Source: Psychrobacter sp. 1044 (GTDB taxonomy: Bacteria; Pseudomonadota; Gammaproteobacteria; Pseudomonadales; Moraxellaceae). Taken from it: a stretch of DNA of 64,000 nucleotides. The stretch spans positions 62,001 to 126,000 of the forward strand of contig NZ_CAJHAZ010000005.1 in assembly GCF_904846525.1 (NCBI RefSeq). The letters are read 5' to 3'. This document shows, one piece after another, positions 19,798 to 28,315 of this stretch (its first letter is position 1; each line of letters starts with the position of its first letter). The translations under genes were made by a program, and so were the position numbers. The notes under the pieces were generated by a model. That model was not told the DNA's origin and ran no database searches. It saw nothing but the letters and a program-made list of their open reading frames with translations.

Positions 19798-20544
19798 TTA
19801 GAGTGATTTTTGGTTGACGCGATGCGACAGCTCCTCTGCGCTTTCTACTCGTTCAGAGTAACGGTCAGTCAGATAGGCTGAGCGTCCACGAGTCAGCCAA
19901 GTGAATTTCACCAACTCCTCACAAACATCCACGAGACGCAAATATAAAGGAGACTTATCCATACGATCATCGTCGTTAAATTCCAAAAAGGCTTTAGGAA
20001 TAGAGGACTGATTGGGTATGGTAATCATCCGCATCCAACGCCCAAGAATGCGCAATTGGTTAACCGTATTGAAGCTTTGACTGCCACCGCTGACTTGCAT
20101 CACTGCCAAAGTTTTGCCTTGAGTTGGACGTACACCACCTAATGACAATGGAATCCAGTCAATTTGTGCTTTCATAATACTGGTCATACTGCCATGACGC
20201 TCTGGGCTCACCCACAGCATACCTTCTGACCACTGCGCCAACTCTCGCAGCTCTTGTACTTTTGGATGATCGGCATCAGCAGCATCAGGCAATGGTAAAC
20301 CCGTCGGATCAAAAGTTCGAACCTCACAACCATACCAACGCAATAGACGGCTCGCTTCTTCACTGGCCAGTTTAGAGAATGAGCGCTGGCGTAGAGAGCC
20401 ATATAGCACCAATATTCTTGACGCATGGCGCGGGTCATGTGTACCAATTAAAGACTCAATATCGATAGGCTGTATACTGTCTGCATCAATGTTGGGCAAA
20501 TCGCCCAAATCGACTACATCTAAATCTGCTGTTTTATTTGCCAT
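19798..20544 (-). CDS. arsH: ArsH, NADPH-dependent FMN reductase-type organoarsenical resistance protein
   Basis: Flavoprotein of the NADPH-dependent FMN reductase fold. ArsH enzymes oxidise trivalent organoarsenicals. It shows [14 protein letters not shown] (phosphate loop, about residue 47) and [20 protein letters not shown] (about 112), the usual ArsH signature. The 248 residues are typical. Its start overlaps the end of arsC by 11 bp, suggesting translational coupling. Its presence suggests exposure to methylated arsenicals as well as inorganic arsenic. Confidence 0.94.
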   Translation of the reverse strand: MANKTADLDVVDLGDLPNIDADSIQPIDIESLIGTHDPRHASRILVLYGSLRQRSFSKLASEEASRLLRWYGCEVRTFDPTGLPLPDAADADHPKVQELRELAQWSEGMLWVSPERHGSMTSIMKAQIDWIPLSLGGVRPTQGKTLAVMQVSGGSQSFNTVNQLRILGRWMRMITIPNQSSIPKAFLEFNDDDRMDKSPLYLRLVDVCEELVKFTWLTRGRSAYLTDRYSERVESAEELSHRVNQKSL

Positions 20545-20938
20545 GATAAATCACTTCCCCATCTTCTTTAGTAAAACTACTCACGGGATTCTCTAACAAC
20601 TCAAATACGCGCTCAGACGGTCGGCATAATGCCGCGCCTTTATTGGTGACCACGATAGGACGATTGATTAAAATGGGATGGGCAATCATCGCATCAATGA
20701 TTTGATCGTCAGACAGTTCAGAATTGTCTAATCCTAGCTCATCATTGACAGGCTCTTTGCTTCGTAACAGCTCTCTTGGTGAAAGGTTTATCTTTGCCAA
20801 CAGCTCAACTAAATAATCACGGCTTGGCGGGGTTTTAAGATATTCAATCACTTCTGGATTTTCGCCTGATGCTTTCATGATGGCCAATGTATTGCGAGAC
20901 GTACCGCATTTTGGATTGTGAAAAATTAGTGATGTCAT
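20534..20938 (-). CDS. arsC: Arsenate reductase, glutaredoxin-dependent
   Basis: Reduces arsenate to arsenite so that ArsB can export it. It belongs to the ArsC/Spx thioredoxin-fold family, with the catalytic Cys in [12 protein letters not shown] (Cys11) and the Arg residues of the family: R60 region ([10 protein letters not shown]) and [18 protein letters not shown]. The length is 134 residues, close to the plasmid R773 type. It is separated from arsR by a 62-bp inverted-repeat element and overlaps arsH. Confidence 0.95.
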   Translation of the reverse strand: MTSLIFHNPKCGTSRNTLAIMKASGENPEVIEYLKTPPSRDYLVELLAKINLSPRELLRSKEPVNDELGLDNSELSDDQIIDAMIAHPILINRPIVVTNKGAALCRPSERVFELLENPVSSFTKEDGEVIYHGK

Positions 20939-20968
20939 AGTAATTTTACCTATATTTATGAATATGCT

Positions 20969-21030
20969 TAGGGTATGTCCTCAATCTTAAAAAAATTGAC
21001 TAAATGAGCTAAAAATGAGGACACGCCCTA
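20969..21030. repeat. Short 62-bp copy of the GGGCGTGTCCTCA element inside the ars operon
   Basis: The ends are TAGGGTATGTCCTCA and TGAGGACACGCCCTA, a 15-bp inverted repeat with two mismatches, bounded by TA on both sides. It lies between the arsR stop and the arsC start and, when transcribed, would fold into a long hairpin in the operon mRNA. Confidence 0.75.
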
Positions 21031-21063
21031 GTAGTAAAGAGATTTGTTAAATCAGTTATTGGC

Positions 21064-21438
21064 TTACTGATTGTTTGAAAGACTGTCTGCATCAGCAGGT
21101 TTAGCACGCTCACATCCGCTCAGACTGTCCATAAGAGACGCACACAATTCTGGATGTCCTGCACAACAATCTTGCAATAGAAACTGAATAACCTCCTCCA
21201 TATGTGACAGTGAGGCGCGATAAATTATCTGCCGACTGTGCCGTTGAGACACCACCCACCCTGCACGAGCCAGCACCGATAAATGTGCTGACATCGTATT
21301 GTGCGGCACAGACAGTTGACGAGCAATTTCACCTGCAGGTAGGCCGACAGGCTCTTGGCTGACCAGCAACCTAAAAGCTTTTAGACGAGTATCTTGAGAG
21401 AGCGCAGCAAAGCTTGCGATAGCATTTATTATTTCCAT
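21064..21438 (-). CDS. arsR: ArsR-family arsenic-responsive repressor
   Basis: Winged-helix repressor of the SmtB/ArsR family, 124 residues; the recognition helix region is SVPHNTMSAHLSVLARAGWV (about residues 43-62). The classical ELCVCDL arsenic site of E. coli ArsR is absent. Instead the C-terminus has C91, C92 and C99 (DCCAGHPELC), close to the C-terminal cysteine site described for Acidithiobacillus ferrooxidans ArsR (Cys95, 96, 102). It is the first gene of the operon, and its start codon lies inside a palindrome that is probably its own operator. Confidence 0.92.
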   Translation of the reverse strand: MEIINAIASFAALSQDTRLKAFRLLVSQEPVGLPAGEIARQLSVPHNTMSAHLSVLARAGWVVSQRHSRQIIYRASLSHMEEVIQFLLQDCCAGHPELCASLMDSLSGCERAKPADADSLSNNQ

Positions 21439-21473
21439 ATGTCCAATAATATAGACATATAGAAATAATTCAA
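21437..21473 (-). promoter_or_regulatory. ars operon promoter with overlapping palindromic operator
   Basis: Read on the minus strand: TTGAAT (-35, 21473-21468), 16 nt, TATTAT (-10, 21451-21446). ATATGTC (21437-21443) and its complement GACATAT (21454-21460) form a 7-bp inverted repeat with a 10-nt gap that brackets the -10 and overlaps the start codon at 21438. A bound ArsR dimer would block RNA polymerase. The leader would be very short or absent. Confidence 0.65.
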
Positions 21474-21551
21474 TATTTTATTTAAAAAATATTGAGATAA
21501 AACCACCCTATCTTTCATCAAAAATTGAAATCGCTGCAAAAACTGCAATAG

Positions 21552-21565
21552 GGTCTTGCAAGACC
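21552..21565. promoter_or_regulatory. Perfect 14-bp palindrome upstream of ilvA
   Basis: GGTCTTGCAAGACC, 68 bp before the ilvA start. It could be an operator half-site pair or an RNA hairpin. No regulator is assigned. Confidence 0.35.
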
Positions 21566-21632
21566 GTTAAAATCAGCATAGGCTAATCTATTTAATTTTT
21601 CTATTCATCCACACTTTTTATTAGGGAACATT

Positions 21633-23186
21633 ATGCTGTCACATTGGGTACGAGCCATCTTGCAAGCCACCGTCTATGACGTGGCAATTCAAACACCACT
21701 TGAAGCGGCACCCAAGCTGACCCAACGTTTTGCTAATGACATTCGTTTTAAACGCGAAGACTTGCAACCGGTCAAATCCTTTAAATTGCGTGGTGCCTAT
21801 AACCGAATTAGTCAGTTAAGTGATGAGCAAAAAGCACGTGGCGTCATTTGTGCATCAGCAGGTAATCACGCACAAGGGGTTGCTTATTCTGCCCGTAAAC
21901 TTGCCCTAAACAATATCATTGTGATGCCGACCACCACCCCTGACATCAAAGTCGATGCCGTTAAAGCACTGGGCGGTAATGTCGATTTATATGGTGATAG
22001 CTTCGATGAAGCCAACCGTTATGCAATCAATCGCGCTGAAACAGAAGGTCTGACCTTTATCCCACCTTACGATGATGAGTTGGTGATTGCCGGACAAGGT
22101 ACCATTGGTCTTGAGCTAACTCAGCAATGGCGCAATATGGATTATGTGTTCGTCGCGGTTGGCGGTGGTGGTCTCATCTCAGGTGTCGCGGCATTCTTAG
22201 GTGAAGTTGCGCCGCATGTCAAAGTGATTGCGGTGGAAGCAGAGCAATCAGCTTCTCTTAAAGCGGCGCTTGAAGCCAATGAGCGCGTTAAGCTTGAGCA
22301 AGTTGGGCTGTTCGTCGACGGCGTGGCAGTTGCTCAAATCGGCGAATTGCCATTTGAAATTGTCCGCATGCAAAAGAGTGATAAATCAGGTCCTTTAGTC
22401 GAGCCTGAAGTGGTGACTTGTACCAATGACGAAGTATGTGCGGCGGTTAAAGACATCTTTGAAGAAAATCGCAGTATCGTTGAGCCTGCGGGTGCGTTAC
22501 CCGTTGCTGGTATGAAAAAATATATCGAAGCCCATAATCTACAAGGTAAAAACTGCGTCGGTATTATTTGCGGTGCCAATATGAACTTTGACCGCTTACG
22601 CTATATCGCTGAGCGTACTGAGATTGGTGAGAAAAAAGAAGCCATCTTTGGTGTGACGATTCCTGAGCAGACAGGCGCTTTCTTAAATTTCTGCCGTAGC
22701 TTACATGGACGCAATATCACTGAATTTAATTATCGCGCCGATAGCAAAAAATCACCTGACTCTATGGAACCTGCATCAATATTTGTCGGTATTGCGCTAA
22801 AAGAAGGCGACAAAGAGCGTAAAACCATTCGCACCCAATTGGCAGCTGATGGCTATACAGCTCATGATTTGACCGATGATGATATTGCCAAATCGCATAT
22901 CCGTCATTTGATTGGTGGTCATGCGCATGTTGCAAACGAGCAATTATTAAGTGTGGTTTTCCCTGAACGTCCAGGGGCATTGCTGAAGTTTTTAGAAAAG
23001 CTAGGTGATGACTTTAATATCACTTTGTTTCATTATCGCAATCATGGGGCCGCCGAAGGTCGCGTATTGGTCGGTTTGCAAGCGCCTGAAGGTAACTCTC
23101 GTCAATTACAAGACGCGTTACTCGATATCGGCTATGACTGCACCATGCTCAATGACAATATTGGTTATCAATTATTTTTGAAATAA
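21633..23186 (+). CDS. ilvA: Threonine ammonia-lyase, biosynthetic
   Basis: PLP enzyme converting threonine to 2-oxobutanoate, the first step of isoleucine synthesis. Catalytic domain: about residues 15-330, with the PLP lysine in VKSFKLRGAYN, SAGNHAQGVAYSA and the phosphate-binding VGGGGLISG. Two C-terminal ACT-like regulatory domains (about 340-515) indicate the isoleucine-inhibited biosynthetic form rather than the short catabolic TdcB. The length is 517 residues (E. coli 514). AGGGA precedes ATG 21633. It appears monocistronic. Confidence 0.96.
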   Translation: MLSHWVRAILQATVYDVAIQTPLEAAPKLTQRFANDIRFKREDLQPVKSFKLRGAYNRISQLSDEQKARGVICASAGNHAQGVAYSARKLALNNIIVMPTTTPDIKVDAVKALGGNVDLYGDSFDEANRYAINRAETEGLTFIPPYDDELVIAGQGTIGLELTQQWRNMDYVFVAVGGGGLISGVAAFLGEVAPHVKVIAVEAEQSASLKAALEANERVKLEQVGLFVDGVAVAQIGELPFEIVRMQKSDKSGPLVEPEVVTCTNDEVCAAVKDIFEENRSIVEPAGALPVAGMKKYIEAHNLQGKNCVGIICGANMNFDRLRYIAERTEIGEKKEAIFGVTIPEQTGAFLNFCRSLHGRNITEFNYRADSKKSPDSMEPASIFVGIALKEGDKERKTIRTQLAADGYTAHDLTDDDIAKSHIRHLIGGHAHVANEQLLSVVFPERPGALLKFLEKLGDDFNITLFHYRNHGAAEGRVLVGLQAPEGNSRQLQDALLDIGYDCTMLNDNIGYQLFLK

Positions 23187-23202
23187 AAATAAACTATCAA
23201 TC

Positions 23203-23245
23203 CATCAATGGCTGTTTGTTAATCACCAAAAAGCCGCCATTGATG
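23203..23245 (+). terminator. Hairpin after ilvA, possible terminator
   Basis: CATCAATGGC and its exact complement (23236-23245) form a 10-bp stem 17 nt after the ilvA stop. The loop is 23 nt and there is no T-run, so termination is uncertain. Confidence 0.35.
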
Positions 23246-23311
23246 AATGAATAGTGATTATGCATTGGTAGCTTTCATTAATTCATAGCGACCATGATGA
23301 GGTGGTAAACC

Positions 23312-23695
23312 GTGACTCAAAAGATATTGATCTTTGTATTATTACTGGTTTTAGCACTTTTGGGTTATAAGATGCTGCAACCTGACAACACGACCAGTAA
23401 CCCTATTGCTAACGTTGCGACTGATACTCCAGTTGACGCTGCTTTTACCTCAACTGATCTGGATGACATACCGCCAACGTACGTCGACTCAGATGCAACG
23501 TCAACATCAGTCTCGGCAGTAAAACCAATACTCACGTCGTCAGCATCAGCATCAAGCTTTACCTGTGATGGCAGAAAGCATTGCTCTCAGATGACGTCAT
23601 GCGCAGAAGCCACTTACTTTGTACAACACTGCCCGAATACCAAAATGGATGGTAATAATGATGGTGTCCCATGTGAGCAGCAGTGGTGTCGCTGA
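23312..23695 (+). CDS. Excalibur calcium-binding domain protein
   Basis: A 127-residue protein with an N-terminal hydrophobic segment (ILIFVLLLVLALLGYKML), probably a membrane anchor or uncleaved signal. A Ser/Thr/Asp-rich linker follows, then a C-terminal excalibur domain (about residues 83-127) with the typical CDGRKHCSQM, SCAEATYF and MDGNNDGVPCEQQWC. Such domains are extracytoplasmic and bind calcium through the DxDxDGxxCE-type loop, here D-N-N-D-G. GTG 23312 is preceded by GAGGTGG, which decides this start. The role is unknown. Confidence 0.88.
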   Translation: MTQKILIFVLLLVLALLGYKMLQPDNTTSNPIANVATDTPVDAAFTSTDLDDIPPTYVDSDATSTSVSAVKPILTSSASASSFTCDGRKHCSQMTSCAEATYFVQHCPNTKMDGNNDGVPCEQQWCR

Positions 23696-23724
23696 TTTTA
23701 TATCAAATATAAACTGAGAAAAGC

Positions 23725-24411
23725 ATGCATACTCCTGCTATTTTTGCCGAAGAAAACCTAGAAAATATCATTGGATTTATCGCAGCCAATCCCTTAGCGA
23801 CCTTGGTTGCTCAAACCAAAGATGGCATCGAAGCCTGCCATATACCACTCTTCTGGCATAACGATAACTTTATGCCTGATGCTAGTGTTGGTGTTGGTTC
23901 TGATATTCACTCTAATGCTCAGCACGGCTATCTTTACGGTCATTTCGGTCGTAAAAATCCTATTTATCAGAACACCTTACCAGATACTGCGTGGTTAATT
24001 ATTTTTCAAGATTCTGCACATTATATCAGCCCCAACTGGTATCCTAGCAAAGCGAAAACCCATAAAGAAGTGCCCACTTGGAATTATCAAAGCGTCCATA
24101 TTCAATCCAAAATTGAGCTGCTTGAAGACGCCGATACGCTGAAATGGATATTAGCAACCATGACTGCACGGCAAGAGGTGCTATCCGACCATCCTTGGTC
24201 ATTAGATGAGGCACCTGCTACTTATATCGATGCTATGTGCCGAGGGATTATTGGCTTTAAGCTGCCCATCGATTCTATACAAGCCCAATTTAAATTAAGC
24301 CAAAATAAAACCGTAGAAAATATCACAGGTGTGATTAATGGTTTAGCGCAGTTAAAGACAAATGATGCGGCTGAAATGGCGATGAAAGTTGTCAATCAGA
24401 ATAATGGCTAA
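23725..24411 (+). CDS. PaiB-like FMN-binding protein
   Basis: A 228-residue protein of the FMN-binding PaiB family (split-barrel flavin-binding fold), often labelled negative transcriptional regulator after Bacillus PaiB. Recognisable parts: NPLATLVAQTKDGIEACHIP, HGYLYGHFGRKNP, HYISPNWYPSK and VPTWNYQSVHI. The regulatory label is weak evidence; a flavin or heme-related oxidoreductase role is equally possible. It starts 29 bp after the excalibur gene on the same strand, so cotranscription is likely. Confidence 0.85.
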   Translation: MHTPAIFAEENLENIIGFIAANPLATLVAQTKDGIEACHIPLFWHNDNFMPDASVGVGSDIHSNAQHGYLYGHFGRKNPIYQNTLPDTAWLIIFQDSAHYISPNWYPSKAKTHKEVPTWNYQSVHIQSKIELLEDADTLKWILATMTARQEVLSDHPWSLDEAPATYIDAMCRGIIGFKLPIDSIQAQFKLSQNKTVENITGVINGLAQLKTNDAAEMAMKVVNQNNG

Positions 24412-24536
24412 GACGAGACTTTCGCTCTTCACCATAAAAATCTATTTTTAAACATTTTGATAGCGCAAGGCTCTTTCAATTTGCAAAAAAAGCACCATTA
24501 ATATTATCTTACTTTATGGATATCGATGAGGTTTTG

Positions 24537-24977
24537 ATGAGTAAACACAACAAAAACCACAATCAGCCTAACCATAGCCAACCTGATGTCGTGCGTATGC
24601 GTCTCGATAAGTGGTTGTGGGCAGCACGATTTTATCGTACTCGCAACCTTGCTAAAGAAGCCATCGAAAGCGGACGGGTACATTATGCGGGTAGCCGCGT
24701 AAAGACCAGTAAAGAGATTATGATTGGCGATGAACTACAGATTCGTCAAGGCTCAGCCACTGCCATGACTGAAAAGACCGTCGTCGTTGAAGCACTAACG
24801 GCGCAACGTGGTAATGCGCTCGCTGCTGAAGTCTTGTATTCAGAGACTGAAGAAAGCGAAGAGCGCCGCGCTTATCATGCTGAGCAGCGCAAACTTGCCA
24901 ATCTTGCACGGCCCGATAATAAACCCAACAAAAAAGAGCGCCGTGACCTTCAACGCTTTAAGCACAAACAAGAATAA
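24537..24977 (+). CDS. hslR: Hsp15-type S4-domain RNA-binding protein
   Basis: Ribosome-associated heat-shock protein 15. In E. coli Hsp15 binds stalled 50S subunits carrying nascent chains. The S4 domain is at about residues 20-65 (MRLDKWLWAARFYRTRNLA; VKTSKEIMIGDEL), followed by a basic C-terminal tail (NKKERRDLQRFKHK). The frame has an ATG at 24516, but GATGAGG sits 5 nt before ATG 24537, giving 146 residues. An early Asn/His-rich stretch is species-specific filler. Confidence 0.9.
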   Translation: MSKHNKNHNQPNHSQPDVVRMRLDKWLWAARFYRTRNLAKEAIESGRVHYAGSRVKTSKEIMIGDELQIRQGSATAMTEKTVVVEALTAQRGNALAAEVLYSETEESEERRAYHAEQRKLANLARPDNKPNKKERRDLQRFKHKQE

Positions 24978-25134
24978 GTTGGTCAAAGTACAACCTTAGA
25001 TTATAAATAATATCATCGAAAATTCGTGAACAGATGACCGTATTGTTTAGCTTCTACTCTTGCCATTCAAGGCATTAACCGTTACGCTGACAGCCGATTT
25101 ACTTAATTAATTGCATGCTAATAAAAGCCGCACT

Positions 25135-25165
25135 AACATGCCGGTCTCTTATAGCATGTTTTTTT
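25135..25165 (+). terminator. Rho-independent terminator
   Basis: AACATGC / GCATGTT stem, 12-nt loop, followed by T5. It is 158 nt after hslR and 19 nt before the phosphatase start. Confidence 0.65.
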
Positions 25166-25183
25166 GTTATACAAGGTCATATT

Positions 25184-25681
25184 ATGCTGATGAAAACCTG
25201 TACTCCGTCTTCTGTATTATTGGTTTGTTTGGGAAATATTTGCCGATCGCCAACGGCTGAAGAAGTCTTTCGTCAGCAAGCAGCGATTGCTGGATTGTCA
25301 ATCAAAGTAGATTCAGCAGGGACAAGTGACTGGCATATTGGTCATGCGCCTGACACTCGCTCGCAACGCCATGCAAAAGCGCATGGTTATAAAATCAACA
25401 AACTGGTCGCCCGCCAAGTCAGTACCGATGACTTTCGTAATTTTGATTTAATTCTAGCGATGGATACACAGAATTTAGCTGATTTACAAGCCATCAAGGA
25501 CAGCTTGACAGAGACAGAAGACCATTTGGCCAAGTTGGCTTTATTTAGTGAAGAAGATCCTACTTATGGCGGCGACGATGTGCCAGATCCTTATAAAGAC
25601 GATGGCGATGACTTTGAAGAAGTGATTGAACGTATTGAGTCAAGCGCACAAGCGTGGATTGAAAGCTGGAAAGCTTGCTAA
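25184..25681 (+). CDS. Low-molecular-weight protein-tyrosine phosphatase
   Basis: Cysteine-dependent phosphatase, 165 residues. The catalytic P-loop CLGNICRSPTAE (C-X5-R-S) is at about residue 15 and the general-acid Asp is in VPDPYKDD near residue 130. The frame is open from 25115, but AAGG lies 9 nt before ATG 25184, which gives the family N-terminus. In many bacteria this enzyme pairs with a Wzc-type tyrosine kinase for capsule control; no such partner is next to it, so its substrate is unknown. Confidence 0.93.
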   Translation: MLMKTCTPSSVLLVCLGNICRSPTAEEVFRQQAAIAGLSIKVDSAGTSDWHIGHAPDTRSQRHAKAHGYKINKLVARQVSTDDFRNFDLILAMDTQNLADLQAIKDSLTETEDHLAKLALFSEEDPTYGGDDVPDPYKDDGDDFEEVIERIESSAQAWIESWKAC

Positions 25682-25773
25682 CGATAAAGCTAACTTTCTG
25701 CCACCTTTGTGTCTTTCATCCTTTATAATAAACACTGTGTAATCCATTATTTATCTGCCACATAGGCTATGTT

Positions 25774-26922
25774 ATGACCTCAGTTTCACGCTTGGATTCT
25801 AGTACTCAGTTTGCCATGACCACTGATTTGCCAGCGAGCTTATTGACCCGTGAATTAGTCGATTTGTCACATGGTAATACCATGGCCTTAGCCTGTGTCG
25901 CGGATACTGTCGTGACACTGACGGCTGAAGCACAGCTTGACGATTTTATGGCAAATTATAAAAAAGACATAGCGCAACATAAGCCATTATTTGTGTTGTC
26001 TGGCGGTAGTAATGTGTTATTGCCAGCGCATCTGAATGCTATCGTATTGCAGCCCCAAATGTGCGGTATCAGCCTAACCGCTCAGACAGATAGCCACGTC
26101 GATATCGCAGTAATGGCAGGTGAAAACTGGCATGACTTGGTGGTATATACGGTCAGTCAAGGTTGGTATGGGCTAGAAAATCTGGCACTAATCCCGGGGC
26201 TAACTGGCGCTGCACCCGTACAAAATATCGGTGCTTATGGTGTCCAACTAGAAGACTGCTTACAGTATGTACGAGCCTATCACTTACCCACTCAAACTTG
26301 GCATCATCTCACAGCTGCCGACTGCGAGTTTGGCTATCGTGACAGCATTTTTAAACGTGCGCCTAATACCTGGCTAATCAGTTGTGTTGGGTTCAGATTA
26401 CATACCGATGCAACCAAAATCCTAGCCAGCTATGGTGATGTGCAAACCGTTGCACAACGCTATGCCGAGCAAGACGATCGTACGCAGCCAGTGCCTGCGG
26501 ATATCATGCAAGCGATTATCGATATTCGTCAACAAAAACTCCCTAATCCCAAGCAGCTGCCAAATTGTGGTAGCTTTTTTCAAAACCCCATTATTTCTCA
26601 ATCGCACTTTACTGCTTTACAATCGACCTACCCTACTATCGTCGGCTACGCTATGCCTGATGCCATGGTAAAGGTTGCGGCAGGCTGGTTGATTGAACAG
26701 ACAGGCTTAAAAGGTGGTGGTATTGCACCGATTGTCACCCATCAGCAGCAAGCCTTGGTGCTGACCAATCATGCCCCTTATCACGCCACTCAAGATGATG
26801 TAGCAGATGCCCAACGACATATCGTCGATACGGTCTATGAAAAATTTGCGATTCAGTTAGCGCGTGAGCCAGTTTGGGTAAATACTGACGGCTCTATTGG
26901 GTATGATGAGCATGTGGTCTAA
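25774..26922 (+). CDS. murB: UDP-N-acetylenolpyruvoylglucosamine reductase
   Basis: FAD enzyme that reduces UDP-GlcNAc-enolpyruvate to UDP-MurNAc in peptidoglycan synthesis. FAD domain signatures: LSGGSNVLL, the GLENLALIPGLTGAAPVQNI stretch, and YGVQLEDC. The C-terminal substrate domain has YRDSIFK and NCGSFFQNP with the catalytic Ser. It is a long type I form (382 residues; E. coli 342), with an extended N-terminus; ATG 25816 is an alternative start. Its last 20 bases overlap the next gene. Confidence 0.95.
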   Translation: MTSVSRLDSSTQFAMTTDLPASLLTRELVDLSHGNTMALACVADTVVTLTAEAQLDDFMANYKKDIAQHKPLFVLSGGSNVLLPAHLNAIVLQPQMCGISLTAQTDSHVDIAVMAGENWHDLVVYTVSQGWYGLENLALIPGLTGAAPVQNIGAYGVQLEDCLQYVRAYHLPTQTWHHLTAADCEFGYRDSIFKRAPNTWLISCVGFRLHTDATKILASYGDVQTVAQRYAEQDDRTQPVPADIMQAIIDIRQQKLPNPKQLPNCGSFFQNPIISQSHFTALQSTYPTIVGYAMPDAMVKVAAGWLIEQTGLKGGGIAPIVTHQQQALVLTNHAPYHATQDDVADAQRHIVDTVYEKFAIQLAREPVWVNTDGSIGYDEHVV

Positions 26923-27685
26923 GCGGCTATTATCTAAGCGACTATGGCGTTATTACCTGCGTTCAGCTGAGCGTATGATAAAGCTATTTCGTATTATTAA
27001 TATTACCTTTTTACTTGGTTCAACGACTGTTATTTTAGTACTCATCAGCCTATTCACGCCGCTGTTCTCCCAAGCGATTGTTTATCTATTTACGCTTTTG
27101 CCATTGCCCAGCCTACCCTCTGCTGCCTTGAGTTCACCGCCTACCGCTTATGTGGTGTTAGGCGGCGGACTAACCAATGATCATGACAATCAAATTATTC
27201 TTAATAGCTACAGCCTCAACCGCGCCCGTACCGCTGCCAGCGCTTATCACGACTTACCCCTACCTATTGTGCTAAGCGGTGCTGAAGCGCCGTGGCTCGG
27301 TCAATGGCTCATTGAGCATGGTATTGATGGGCTGATAAGTGAAAATGCCAGTATGAATACCTGCGAAAATGCACGTTTTACCGCCAAACGTATTCCACTG
27401 CGTCATGTGTATCTCATTACTGACAGCTACCATATGGCACGTGCTCGTAGACAGTTTGCCTTAAACGGTATCAATAGCACACCACTTAGCGCCCCTTTAC
27501 CAGTGAGCCGTGACTGGATGAAACCTGCGCAAAACTTAAGTCATTCTCGACGCGCTGTTTATGAAGTTGCCGCTTATTTACGCGATGTGATACGTCCTCA
27601 AATGAATTGTCGTCATGCCAACGACGTGACTTCACAGCAGCTGTTAACCCCTAGAGGGAACGCAGCAAAAAAACCTGACGAATAA
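26903..27685 (+). CDS. YdcF/ElyC-like DUF218 membrane protein
   Basis: A DUF218 (YdcF-like) protein of about 260 residues. The N-terminus has a basic patch and then one or two membrane segments (FRIINITFLLGSTTVILVL and FTPLFSQAIVYLFTLLPL). The globular domain starts at AYVVLGGGL and carries VLSG, TCENARFTAKR and LITDSYHMARARRQF. The fold is linked in other bacteria to envelope or lipid-carrier functions (ElyC, SanA), which fits the overlap with murB, but the reaction is not established. Several starts are possible between 26897 (TTG) and 26975 (ATG). Confidence 0.8.
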   Translation: MMSMWSKRLLSKRLWRYYLRSAERMIKLFRIINITFLLGSTTVILVLISLFTPLFSQAIVYLFTLLPLPSLPSAALSSPPTAYVVLGGGLTNDHDNQIILNSYSLNRARTAASAYHDLPLPIVLSGAEAPWLGQWLIEHGIDGLISENASMNTCENARFTAKRIPLRHVYLITDSYHMARARRQFALNGINSTPLSAPLPVSRDWMKPAQNLSHSRRAVYEVAAYLRDVIRPQMNCRHANDVTSQQLLTPRGNAAKKPDE

Positions 27686-27810
27686 AGTTAAATACAAGCA
27701 GGTAGCCAGTTCAATATCTTCTGAGAACTAACCCTAATCTCTACCGGTCATCCACTATACTTGTGATGAGTGTATAATAATAAAAGAAAATGCTATTTAA
27801 GAGAGTTACC

Positions 27811-28107
27811 ATGCTCAGTATATTTTTGTTAATTCCATTAAGTCTCATGCTGTTTGTGGTTGCCATTTGGGCAGTACGCTATGCGGTCAAATCAAACCAG
27901 TTTGAAGATTTGGACAATGCATCACAGCGCATCATATTGGATGATCGCCAAGAGCGACGGCAAACCATACAGGCTCATGATTACTCAGCGCCTATTTCGC
28001 AAAATGACGATACAACGGTGACTGATATAGTCGCTGATGATAAGGTGAGCCATCCTGATATAGAGTTAATTGATCATGCTGACCTTGATAAACAGCCAAA
28101 AATCTAG
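27811..28107 (+). CDS. ccoS: Cytochrome cbb3 oxidase maturation protein CcoS
   Basis: Small membrane protein of the CcoS family, needed for cofactor insertion into cbb3-type cytochrome oxidase. It has one N-terminal membrane helix (about residues 1-22, IPLSLMLFVVAIWAVRYAV), then the conserved NQFEDLDNASQRIILDD, and a variable acidic tail. ATG 27811 follows GAGAG; the ATG at 27790 is less likely. The oxidase genes and ccoI are not in the window, so the gene has become separated from its usual cluster, although the next gene is also metal-related. Confidence 0.88.
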   Translation: MLSIFLLIPLSLMLFVVAIWAVRYAVKSNQFEDLDNASQRIILDDRQERRQTIQAHDYSAPISQNDDTTVTDIVADDKVSHPDIELIDHADLDKQPKI

Positions 28108-28315
28108 CATTGAGCCACCTTATCTATAGTAAAAGCTATTAAAAGTGTGAATATATGGCAACCGAGCGCAAATCGTACGACTTAGTACATTGAACAAGGT
28201 GGAAGCCTTAACCACTTATCAAGGCTTGTACTATCTGCGCAACCTACTGTTAAGTGCTAGTTAAACGCCGATTGTATGCGTAGGTTTGCTTTTCATTTTT
28301 TAGGAGAATCGCCCC

